Positions 1-6,189 of a stretch of 11,943 nucleotides of DNA are shown one piece after another (the first letter of the stretch is position 1; every line of letters begins with the position of its first letter). The DNA comes from DAOVGU01 sp030637775 [NCBI: bacterium] (GTDB lineage Bacteria > Ratteibacteria > UBA8468). The stretch lies in contig DAOWFY010000023.1 in NCBI GenBank assembly GCA_030637775.1, positions 1-11,943 of the forward strand, given 5' to 3'. Under the pieces are notes generated by a model, which did no database searches, was not told the DNA's origin, and saw only the letters and a program-made list of their open reading frames with translations. A program made the translations under genes and the position numbers.

Positions 1-121
1 CATCCCCGGCGGAGGAAAAATCTTCTATGGGAAACCCCGCGGAGGTAAGTAAACTCATCAATCTCTCCGGGGAAAGGTCAAAATCAACGTATTCCTTCAA
101 CCACTGATAAGAGTATCTCAT
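1..121 (-). CDS. pheT: Phenylalanine--tRNA ligase beta subunit, N-terminal fragment
   Basis: This is the 5' end of a gene that runs off the left edge; 40 complete codons are visible. The translation opens MRYSYQWLKEYVDFDLSPER and continues into LMSLLTSAGFPIEDFSSAGD. This is the characteristic PheT N terminus, where an (S/N)WLKEYVD element is followed by a helix ending in a (T/S)xAGxxxE-type motif. PheT pairs with PheS to charge tRNA-Phe in the cytoplasm. The ATG is at 119-121. There is no strong Shine-Dalgarno, only a GAG about 6 bases upstream, and that GAG lies in one arm of a hairpin whose loop holds the start codon. No pheS lies upstream; the preceding gene is a HAD hydrolase beyond a repeat. 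pheS could be elsewhere in the genome. Identification is confident despite the short length because the whole visible segment matches the family pattern. Confidence 0.9.
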   Translation of the reverse strand, partial: MRYSYQWLKEYVDFDLSPERLMSLLTSAGFPIEDFSSAGD

Positions 122-130
122 AATATACTC
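111..130 (-). promoter_or_regulatory. Hairpin enclosing the pheT start codon
   Basis: On the transcribed strand, GAGTAT and ATACTC form a perfect 6-bp stem around the 8-base loop ATTATGAG, which contains the pheT ATG. The only SD-like GAG is in the 5' arm. The 111-117 arm has an alternative perfect 7-bp partner at 161-167, and the start codon itself has an 8-bp partner at 170-177. The initiation region could therefore exist in competing folds. Pairing is seen directly; any regulatory role is inference. Confidence 0.4.
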
Positions 131-320
131 GGAGGTTAACTTCAGCGGCACGCTCGCAGTGATACTCCCTATGAGATGCCTCCTCTGTCTGGGCATTCAT
201 CCGGCATCTAATGCACGCTTAAAGTAAACCTCCTCCTATTGGTTTACATACCAAGGCGAGGAGTATTTCTGTAGCGGCCTTGTTAGTGACTCGCGCCCCT
301 CTGTGTCTCCCCACTAATCA
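122..320 (-). other. Structured non-coding region upstream of pheT (candidate leader or small RNA)
   Basis: No gene is seen here. The stretch carries several perfect inverted repeats in series: 283-288 with 312-317 (TTAGTG/CACTAA), 252-257 with 277-282 (CAAGGC/GCCTTG), 224-230 with 241-247 (GTAAACC/GGTTTAC), and 174-180 with 203-209 (AGATGCC/GGCATCT). The first two stems abut at 282/283. Nearer pheT, 161-167 (GATACTC) can pair with 111-117 inside the gene, and 170-177 (TATGAGAT) can pair with 115-122 over the start codon. I looked for T-box motifs (tRNA-acceptor-binding bulge, AGAGA, terminator with U-tract), tRNA, SRP RNA and tmRNA signatures and recognise none. It could be a pheT mRNA leader, an independent RNA, or a single copy of a second repeat family. 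Minus-strand frames contain stops and no convincing protein. Confidence 0.45.
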
Positions 321-323
321 TGA

Positions 324-422
324 GAGATAACTGGGGTTTGTAAGCGAGTTGGCGGTTATGCTCCCAGAGCACGATAGTGCCGAGGAATAAGAAAGCCCGA
401 GTGAACAAATTCCAGTCGTCTC
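324..422 (-). repeat. Intergenic palindromic repeat, copy A (subtype 1)
   Basis: This is one of four related imperfect palindromes in the window (others at 1502, 5308 and 9189). The outer arms are GAGATAACTGG on the left and CCAGTCGTCTC on the right. The conserved interior includes GCGAGTTGGCGGTTATG and CGAGGAATAAGAAA. The apex is the small palindrome GCAC-GATA-GTGC, shared with copy C. Similarity to copies C and D continues to about 433 through CGAGCCTC. The preceding gene (HAD hydrolase) ends at 436, so on the transcribed strand the repeat begins essentially at its stop codon. The outer arms of this copy have diverged most. No U-tract follows, so it does not look like a canonical terminator. 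Confidence 0.85.
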
Positions 423-435
423 TTTCCGAGCCTCC

Positions 436-1479
436 TCATAAGATGAGTAGTTTTCCGCCAGGATTAAATTTGCCGTACAAAGTCTTTCTTATCTCCTGGT
501 TTTCCCGATAAGCACTGATATGATTATAACCTGGTTTTTCCCAGGCAGGTTCAGTAAGAAATGCTTTGTCAAAGGCGGTTAAAAGATGCTTTTCAAATTC
601 TCCCCTATACTTTCCCCGGGTAAACATTTCAAAGGCTCGCGGGAATTCATTCCAGGCCTTTTGTTCTTTGCCCGGTGGAGTTGAATAGAAAAGTCCATTA
701 TTTGCTTTTACCGCCTTTAAATCCCCTTTTCCGTCTCCAATCATCATTATCTGATTATCTCCATATCCACCGGCCTTTTTTGCCACTTCAATATGGTGGC
801 CCTTTGAGCCCATTTCCTGTCCCGCAATAATTTGAACATCGCCCGCAATTCCCTGCGTTTCCCAATAATCTGCTAAATCCCTATAAGGTGTTTTGGAAAC
901 AACCATAATATCCGCAGATTGGCTCATCAATTGCAAGGATTCCTTGACATTATCAAAGGGCGGAATTTTTGCCGAGATATGGGGAAATGTCCGATTAACC
1001 GCTTCGCTCCATCCTAAAAGTTTGTATAAAGATAAATCGGTTGGGTTTTTATCAAGAAAACCCTCCAGACTGGGATTTCCCAATCCCAATTTATTCTCTT
1101 GCGCATCATTGATATATTTATTCAATGAGGCTGTATCGGGCAATTTCACATCTTTTTCGCTCAATACCCGGTTAACATCTTCTCTTTTGGCAAGAGCCTT
1201 AAGGGTAAGCTGGACAGCAATAAACCGGTTACATCCTCGCTCTTTCGAAAAAAGATTGTAGTATTCTGCCACCTCTCTGAAATAGGATTCAATACCCCAA
1301 AGTGAATAGAACTCCATAAATTGGGGATGGAAGATCAACATCTGCTTTCCGTTCATATTATCGGTGATACAGCCATCGGTATCGATGGCAACTAAGAAAT
1401 CCTTTGTTTTTCTAAAGCCTCTCAATTGCTGCTCCGCATCTTCCTTTACCTGCTGTACAGTGAGTTTAATTAAAGCCAT
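436..1479 (-). CDS. HAD-superfamily phosphatase/hydrolase
   Basis: This is a cytoplasmic hydrolase of the haloacid dehalogenase superfamily, 347 residues. Motif I is AIDTDGCITD, with nucleophile Asp33 and Asp35. Motif II is VVSKTP with Ser195. The motif III lysine is probably Lys226 in GSKGHH, and motif IV is IGDGKGD with Asp249 and Asp253. All four catalytic motifs are intact, so the enzyme should be active. About 160 residues lie between motifs I and II, indicating a large helical C1-type cap that sets substrate choice. I cannot name the substrate. Its position after a gnd/phosphofructokinase unit suggests a sugar phosphate or related metabolite, by inference only. The ATG at 1477-1479 has no clear Shine-Dalgarno; the 22 bases between it and repeat B are A/T-rich. 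Repeats flank the gene on both sides, so it may be a separate transcription unit. Confidence 0.85.
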   Translation of the reverse strand: MALIKLTVQQVKEDAEQQLRGFRKTKDFLVAIDTDGCITDNMNGKQMLIFHPQFMEFYSLWGIESYFREVAEYYNLFSKERGCNRFIAVQLTLKALAKREDVNRVLSEKDVKLPDTASLNKYINDAQENKLGLGNPSLEGFLDKNPTDLSLYKLLGWSEAVNRTFPHISAKIPPFDNVKESLQLMSQSADIMVVSKTPYRDLADYWETQGIAGDVQIIAGQEMGSKGHHIEVAKKAGGYGDNQIMMIGDGKGDLKAVKANNGLFYSTPPGKEQKAWNEFPRAFEMFTRGKYRGEFEKHLLTAFDKAFLTEPAWEKPGYNHISAYRENQEIRKTLYGKFNPGGKLLIL

Positions 1480-1501
1480 TTTTTTAATATTAGTAGAATA
1501 G

Positions 1502-1597
1502 GAGATGACTGGGGTTTGTGAGCGAGTTGGCGGTTATGCCGCAGGTATGAAATACCGAGGAATAAGAAAGCCCGAGCGAACAAACTTCAGTCATCTC
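1502..1597 (-). repeat. Intergenic palindromic repeat, copy B (subtype 2)
   Basis: The copy lies between the phosphofructokinase stop (1608) and the HAD gene start (1479). The left arm GAGATGACTGGGGTTTGT pairs with the right arm ACAAACTTCAGTCATCTC apart from two positions. Inner pairings GGC/GCC and TTAT/ATAA lead to the apex GGTAT-GAA-ATACC, a 5-bp hairpin. It is nearly identical to copy D. Unlike A, C and D, it lacks the CGAGCCTC extension on the side facing the upstream gene. Confidence 0.9.
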
Positions 1598-1607
1598 TAA
1601 TTTCATT

Positions 1608-2918
1608 TTATTTATAGGCTGTGGGTGTATACTTTCCGCATATCTTGGGAGCGGTTATTTCCTTAAATCCAGTAAATTGAGGAAGATCTCCGCCAATCAA
1701 TGGCATTGCCCAATTTACAAAGTTATCCGTTACATCTACCTTGTTGGAAGCGATCCACTCTCCCGGAAACTCCCTTTTTGAATTAGCCACTTCCTCCAGT
1801 AAAACCTTATCATAAGTGACCCGATAGGTATCCCCCGGTATTCTTACAATTGCGGACATAAAACCATTTTTCCCGGAAAGTGCCTTTCTTACTGCGTAGG
1901 CACCCACCTCATAGGACTCCTTTCTGTCAATCTCAGAGACATAAGCAATTTCTCGCCTCTGGCGAGTTCCAGGTCTTTCCGATCTGGCTATTCCCCGAAC
2001 CTTCAGCCTGCTTTGGGCCCTCCCCTTACTATCCTTTCTGTCATTACCATTAAGGTAATCAACAAGGACCTGTTCAACCGTTCTTTCCGAAGCGGAAAAC
2101 TGCTCATTGCCAAAACTATCCCTTAAGATTCCTAAATCTCCTATTCCTGCTCCTTCGCTGATAACAACGATGCACCGATGATGACTGCTTAATTTTTCGT
2201 TAACCGCCTCGGTTATGAATTCCAGGTTCCCTGCGTAATCGTTTTTAGGGAAAACCTCCGGAAGGATGATGAGTAAAGGCATCTTTCTTTCCGGATCGGC
2301 CAATCTGGCGGCGGCCGGGATAAAGCCAATTTTTCTTCCCATCACGCCAATGACCAAAACGGGATCGCTGGTATAACTTGCTTTGTTCTCCTCATCTGCC
2401 TCCAAAATATTGATCGCGGTATTTCTTGCCGTACTTCCATAACCCGGATTATGATCACAAATGGCAAATGTACCATTGGATTGCAGGGGTCCGCCGACAT
2501 CATTATCAATTGTTTTGGGAATTCCTGTGCAGACTATCTCTAAATTATTTCGCCGGGCTAACTCACCTACCTTATTTGCCGTATCCATCGAATCCCCGCC
2601 ACCACAATAAAAAAAATAACCAACGTTATGTTTGTCAAAGACTTCAATAATTCTATTTAAATCCTCATCGCTCCTTATCTTATATCGGCAACTTCCGATT
2701 GTCCCCGCCGATGGGGTTTTTTCCAGAAGAGCTATTTGTTTTGGATCTTGAGCAGAGATATCGAGAAGTTCCTCCTTAAGCACGCCCAGGATACCCATCC
2801 TTGCTCCATATATTTTATCTATTTTTTTTGCTGCTTTTAATCCATCGATTGCCCCGCGGATGCTATTATTTATTACCGCCGTTGGTCCACCCGATTGGGC
2901 GATAACTGCATTTTTCAT
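1608..2918 (-). CDS. pfp: 6-phosphofructokinase, pyrophosphate-dependent type
   Basis: The product (436 residues) interconverts fructose 6-phosphate and fructose 1,6-bisphosphate in the cytoplasm. The N-terminal AQSGGPTAVIN (7-17) is the phosphodonor loop. GGGDS at 106-110 matches the GGDGS motif of ATP enzymes, with Asp109 in place of the glycine (E. coli Gly104). PKTIDND at 134-140 carries catalytic Asp138 and Asp140, plus Lys135 where ATP enzymes have Gly124. Asp and Lys at these two positions are the known signature of PPi-dependent enzymes, so pyrophosphate is the likely donor and the reaction reversible. MGRKIG (193-198) is the substrate-binding MGR motif. The usual first aspartate of GGD(G/D)S is Gly108 here, an oddity. 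The ATG overlaps the gnd stop by 4 bases (ATGA), so translation is coupled to gnd. Length suits the roughly 400-residue PPi clade. Confidence 0.92.
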   Translation of the reverse strand: MKNAVIAQSGGPTAVINNSIRGAIDGLKAAKKIDKIYGARMGILGVLKEELLDISAQDPKQIALLEKTPSAGTIGSCRYKIRSDEDLNRIIEVFDKHNVGYFFYCGGGDSMDTANKVGELARRNNLEIVCTGIPKTIDNDVGGPLQSNGTFAICDHNPGYGSTARNTAINILEADEENKASYTSDPVLVIGVMGRKIGFIPAAARLADPERKMPLLIILPEVFPKNDYAGNLEFITEAVNEKLSSHHRCIVVISEGAGIGDLGILRDSFGNEQFSASERTVEQVLVDYLNGNDRKDSKGRAQSRLKVRGIARSERPGTRQRREIAYVSEIDRKESYEVGAYAVRKALSGKNGFMSAIVRIPGDTYRVTYDKVLLEEVANSKREFPGEWIASNKVDVTDNFVNWAMPLIGGDLPQFTGFKEITAPKICGKYTPTAYK

Positions 2919-4402
2919 CTCGTTATCTCTTTTTCCGGCCGGTCATCTGACATCCACTCGGTGTGGAACTCTCTTATTTTTCCTTCACCGGTAGTGATAA
3001 TCCTCGGGTCATCCGGTCCGCCTATTTTAAAATAGCCGTGAGCGCCGAAATAGTCTCTCTGTAAGGCAGCTACTTGAGCGGAAAACATCACCGGGCTACA
3101 AAGTTGCACAATATAGTCATAAGCGCTGTCCATCGCAAGGCCTGGCACTCTGGCCTGGTGTGCCATTTGAATAAAGAGTCCAAGTCTTTCAAGGTTTTTA
3201 GACACAAACTCAGAAAATTTTGGAGCGGCAAGAAGGTTTGGCAAATCCGCATTTTCTTCATAAGACCTGGTAATATCATCAAGAAATTGAGCCCTGATGA
3301 TACATCCCGCTCGCCAGATTTTAGCAATTTCTCCCAGGTTCAGGTTAAATTTGTATTCTTTTGAAGCGCTCTTTAATAAAGCCATACCTTGAGCGTAAGA
3401 AGAAATTTTGGCGATGTATAAAGCGTCATGAGCAAGTTCAACTAATTCGCTCTTCTTTTCCTTAGATGCAGGTTTCTTTAGAGTTACTATTTCTGACATT
3501 TTTAATCGTAAATCCTTATCCTGGGACATCTCCCGGGAAAATACAGCGGCAGCAATTGTGGGAATCGGCACCAGTAACTCCAGGGCACTCTGGACGGTCC
3601 AGGTGCCGGTTCCTTTCATCCTTGTAATATCCGCAACTCTGTCCACAAGGTACTCATCTGTTCCTTTGTGCTTTTCTCTTGCGCTCTCTGCGGTAATTTC
3701 AATAAGGTAAGAACGTAAAACGTCGTTTTCGCCATTCCACTCAGCCATAATATCCGCAATCTCTTCGGAGCCCATCCCTAAATTTTTGAAAAACCAGGCT
3801 ATCTCACCAATCAATTGCATATCGCCATATTCGATTCCGTTATGGGTCATTTTAACAAAATGCCCCGCTCCATCAGGACCGATATAAGTGACGCATGGTT
3901 CTCCGTCATCGGCTTTACCTGAGATGTCCTTAAATATTTTTTCAACGAGGGAATATGCTTCTTTCTGGCCGCCAGGCATCATCGATGGCCCTTTTAACGC
4001 ACCCTCCTCTCCTCCAGAAACTCCGGTACCAATGAAAAGGAACCCTTTTTGAGTTAATTCGTTATTTCGTCTGATCGTATCTTTGAAGTAGGAATTCCCG
4101 CCGTCGATAATTAAATCCTCTTTTTCAAGCAAAGGAACGAGTTGATTAATAAAATTGTCTACCGGTTCGCCTACCTTGACCATCAGCATAATTTTTCTCG
4201 GGGATTCAAGGGAGGCTACAAAATCCTTTAAGTCATAAGTACCGATTATCTTTTTTTCTTTTGCCGGACCTTCAACAAAAACTTTGGTTTTTGCGCCAGT
4301 CCGGTTGTATACCGCAACAGCATAGCCTTTGCTTTCCATGTTTAAGGCCAGGCTTTTCCCCATTACTTCCATCCCGATGACACCAATATCTGCTTTTTCC
4401 AC
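2915..4402 (-). CDS. gnd: 6-phosphogluconate dehydrogenase, decarboxylating
   Basis: Gnd oxidatively decarboxylates 6-phosphogluconate to ribulose 5-phosphate with formation of NAD(P)H, in the oxidative pentose phosphate pathway. Near the N terminus are the Rossmann motif IGVIGMEVMG and the cofactor motif YNRTGAKT; the Asn-Arg pair favours NADP. Next come GTGVSGGEEGALKGPS and the catalytic HFVKMTHNGIEYGDM (Lys and Asn), then GCIIRAQFL. The C-terminal substrate tail QRDYFGAHGY ends in FHTEW, with about 13 residues more than E. coli Gnd just before FHTEW. The reading frame is open upstream to 4465, but I choose GTG at 4400-4402: it has AAGGGGG about 7 bases upstream, and the protein then begins VEKADIGVIGM, as the family does. 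This gives 495 residues and a 19-base gap after the dehydrogenase gene. The gene overlaps pfp by 4 bases. Confidence 0.96.
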   Translation of the reverse strand: MEKADIGVIGMEVMGKSLALNMESKGYAVAVYNRTGAKTKVFVEGPAKEKKIIGTYDLKDFVASLESPRKIMLMVKVGEPVDNFINQLVPLLEKEDLIIDGGNSYFKDTIRRNNELTQKGFLFIGTGVSGGEEGALKGPSMMPGGQKEAYSLVEKIFKDISGKADDGEPCVTYIGPDGAGHFVKMTHNGIEYGDMQLIGEIAWFFKNLGMGSEEIADIMAEWNGENDVLRSYLIEITAESAREKHKGTDEYLVDRVADITRMKGTGTWTVQSALELLVPIPTIAAAVFSREMSQDKDLRLKMSEIVTLKKPASKEKKSELVELAHDALYIAKISSYAQGMALLKSASKEYKFNLNLGEIAKIWRAGCIIRAQFLDDITRSYEENADLPNLLAAPKFSEFVSKNLERLGLFIQMAHQARVPGLAMDSAYDYIVQLCSPVMFSAQVAALQRDYFGAHGYFKIGGPDDPRIITTGEGKIREFHTEWMSDDRPEKEITR

Positions 4403-4421
4403 TATTTTCCCCCTTATCTGT

Positions 4422-5246
4422 CTAAACTCCCGAAAAGGCGTTAAATCCTCCGTCAATAGGAACAACTATTCCCGTTACAAATCTTGAAGCCTCAGAGGCA
4501 AGCCAGATACAAGCACCAGTCAATTCTTCGGGGTCTCCAAATCTTCCCATGGGTGTATGCTTTATTATTGTCTCTCCTCTGGGTGTCAGCTTATTTTCTT
4601 TATCAAGAAGAAGGTACCTGTTTTGGGCGGTAAGAAAAAATCCGGGAGCAATGGCATTAACCCTTAAATTCTTATTGTACTCGGAAGCAAGGTGTGTAGC
4701 CAGCCACTGGGTAAAGTTGCTCACTGCCGCTTTAGCCGCAGAATATCCCGGTATTCGGGTTAAGGGACGAAAAGCATTCATCGAGGAGATATTTATGATT
4801 GAGCCACCCGTTTTATTTTTCACCATCCTTCTTCCAAATACCTGGCAGGGAAGAATCGCCCCTCCAAAAAGGTTAAGGGCTACTACTTTCTCTAAAGCCG
4901 GTAAAGGAAGATCAAAAAAGGAAAGCTCCTTGGAAGTGGTAGCCTCCTTGATATTGCCCCCCGCGCTGTTAACTAAAATGTCTATTCGGCCAAAATCTTT
5001 AATCACTTTATCGCAGCAAACCTTTATTTTTCCAATATCCATAACATCGATAGAATACCCTTGCGCTTTTATTCCTTCTTTTTTAAATTTCTTCACAATT
5101 TTATCTGTGTTGACAATATCGCAGATCGCGATTTCCGCCCCGGCTTTTCCCAATCCTTTACCGATAGCTGAACCCAAGATGCCTGCTCCTCCGGTAACTA
5201 CCGCTTTTTTGTCTCTTAGGCTAAATAGACCTAAAATCTTTTCCAA
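4422..5246 (-). CDS. SDR-family oxidoreductase, UxuB-like (D-mannonate/fructuronate reductase type)
   Basis: This is a classical short-chain dehydrogenase/reductase of 274 residues. The cofactor loop TGGAGILG (18-25) is followed by NSAG (93-96), Asn125, Ser155, and the YSAAK active site with Tyr168 and Lys172, so the full Asn-Ser-Tyr-Lys tetrad is present. PGFFLTAQNR, LLLDKE, LTPRGE and HTPMGRFGDPEEL are features I associate with the SDR-type D-mannonate oxidoreductases such as Bacillus UxuB, which reduce fructuronate to mannonate. TGxxxxLG in place of TGxxxGIG also fits that group. No uxuA (mannonate dehydratase) is visible, so the substrate could be another sugar acid. The start is TTG (5244-5246), with a strong AAGGAG Shine-Dalgarno 8 bases upstream. 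It leads a unit with gnd and pfp. The leader contains a short hairpin (5267-5289) and repeat C. Confidence 0.85.
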   Translation of the reverse strand: MEKILGLFSLRDKKAVVTGGAGILGSAIGKGLGKAGAEIAICDIVNTDKIVKKFKKEGIKAQGYSIDVMDIGKIKVCCDKVIKDFGRIDILVNSAGGNIKEATTSKELSFFDLPLPALEKVVALNLFGGAILPCQVFGRRMVKNKTGGSIINISSMNAFRPLTRIPGYSAAKAAVSNFTQWLATHLASEYNKNLRVNAIAPGFFLTAQNRYLLLDKENKLTPRGETIIKHTPMGRFGDPEELTGACIWLASEASRFVTGIVVPIDGGFNAFSGV

Positions 5247-5266
5247 TTTTTTCTCTCCTTTCTGTG

Positions 5267-5289
5267 CCCCACACCAAAATCTGGTGGGA
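5267..5289 (-). other. Small hairpin in the leader of the SDR gene
   Basis: On the transcribed strand CACCA-GATTT-TGGTG forms a 5-bp stem that can lengthen to CCC/GGG with a 2-base bulge. It lies a few bases upstream of the Shine-Dalgarno of the SDR gene. There is no U-tract, and it could be incidental. Confidence 0.25.
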
Positions 5290-5307
5290 GGTTATAAGTA
5301 ATTGTAG

Positions 5308-5405
5308 GAGATGACTGGGGTTTGTGAGCGAGTTGGCGGTTATGGCCCAGAGCACGATAGTGCCGAGGAATAAGAAAACCCGAGTGAACAAAGTCCAGTC
5401 ATCTC
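5308..5405 (-). repeat. Intergenic palindromic repeat, copy C (subtype 1)
   Basis: The outer arms are GAGATGACTGG and CCAGTCATCTC. The apex GCAC-GATA-GTGC is identical to that of copy A. Similarity to copy D extends outward on the left through ATAAGTAATT (from 5294). Similarity to A and D extends on the right through CGAGCCTC (to about 5416). The iolB stop (TAA, 5406-5408) and its last codons lie inside this right-hand extension, so repeat-related sequence encodes the extreme C terminus of IolB. Confidence 0.88.
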
Positions 5406-6185
5406 TTAACGAGCCTCCTTTACCCAACTGTATCTTGGATCATCCTTTGGCTTTAAAACCCTTTTTTTGCCGGCTAAAATCCAGAGGTAATAGATACGAT
5501 ATCCCGGTATCACCCCTACCGGATGATAACCTCGGGGAATGGCCACGAGATCATTGTTCTTAATCGTAAAAATCTCATCATTTTTTCCATTATACAACCT
5601 CATTATTCCAAAACCATCCGCCGGCTCCAATTTAAAGAAATAGAGTTCCTCCTGTTTTGATTCAAAGGGAAGGTTATCTCTATCGTGCTTATGGGGAGGA
5701 TAACTGCTCCAATTTCCTTTTCTATTTATGGTTTCACCGACCAGGATATGCTCTGCCCTTGTTCTTTCGTCAACAATATCATAAACGTCTCTTGAGAAAT
5801 TATCCTTACCCACCCTTCTTAATCTTACCTTATCCGGGGTTATCAGAGTAACTCTTCCTTCCCTTTTTGCTTTTACTTTACAGACAGCAACTTCACAGAG
5901 AGATTCTCCTTTTAATTCATAGGAAGTTTCGGGTGGAAGGTAAAGGGTGGTAGCCTTTCCTGCAAAAGGATTTTTTCTCTTCCCTAAAAGAGGGAAGAAG
6001 TGGTTATTTGTTTTTATGGTGCATTTCCCTCCCAAAATTACCAATACCGCCTCTTTATCCTCTATCCTCTCTCTAAAGGTATCATTCCTTTTTAAACGAA
6101 TTATTCCCAGTTCGATAAGTTTTAAAGATTTTATATTTTGGGTAAGAGAGGCGTAGCCTTCCTTTTCACAATAATGGTAATGCAT
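5406..6185 (-). CDS. iolB: 5-deoxy-glucuronate isomerase (IolB)
   Basis: IolB converts 5-deoxy-D-glucuronate to 2-deoxy-5-keto-gluconate in myo-inositol catabolism. The protein is a double cupin of the KduI/IolB fold. The signature GNWSSYPPHKHD (158-168) gives metal ligands His165 and His167. EELYFFK (179-185) gives a glutamate ligand, GFGIMRLY follows, and RGYHPVGVIPGY (218-229) gives His221. These match IolB rather than KduI. I choose ATG at 6183-6185 (259 residues). It has AAAGGA about 7 bases upstream and begins 4 bases after the RNase stop, whereas the longer reading frame to 6221 overlaps that gene by 32 bases without a better ribosome site. No other iol gene is visible, so it may serve another deoxy sugar acid. 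The stop lies within the edge of repeat C. Confidence 0.92.
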   Translation of the reverse strand: MHYHYCEKEGYASLTQNIKSLKLIELGIIRLKRNDTFRERIEDKEAVLVILGGKCTIKTNNHFFPLLGKRKNPFAGKATTLYLPPETSYELKGESLCEVAVCKVKAKREGRVTLITPDKVRLRRVGKDNFSRDVYDIVDERTRAEHILVGETINRKGNWSSYPPHKHDRDNLPFESKQEELYFFKLEPADGFGIMRLYNGKNDEIFTIKNNDLVAIPRGYHPVGVIPGYRIYYLWILAGKKRVLKPKDDPRYSWVKEAR

Positions 6186-6189
6186 AGTT

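Noticed and set aside
122-320. T-box riboswitch, tRNA, SRP RNA or tmRNA upstream of pheT
   Set aside because: I see no T-box acceptor-binding bulge or terminator/antiterminator, no TTCGANTC arm of a tRNA, and no conserved SRP or tmRNA motif.
324-422. Repeat copies as intrinsic transcription terminators
   Set aside because: The hairpins are long and interrupted and none is followed by a U-tract on the transcribed strand. A role as RNA processing or stability element remains possible.
1479-1530. Promoter for the HAD gene formed by repeat B plus the A/T-rich gap
   Set aside because: TATTCT and TAATAT could serve as -10 boxes, but no -35-like hexamer lies at 16-18 bases upstream of either.
4549-5301. 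250-residue plus-strand reading frame opposite the SDR gene
   Set aside because: It is the antisense shadow of a gene with complete SDR motifs and shows no family features of its own.
5221-5427. 68-residue minus-strand reading frame spanning repeat C
   Set aside because: It runs across the repeat, the iolB end and the SDR start, and its similarity to other frames is only repeat-derived translation.
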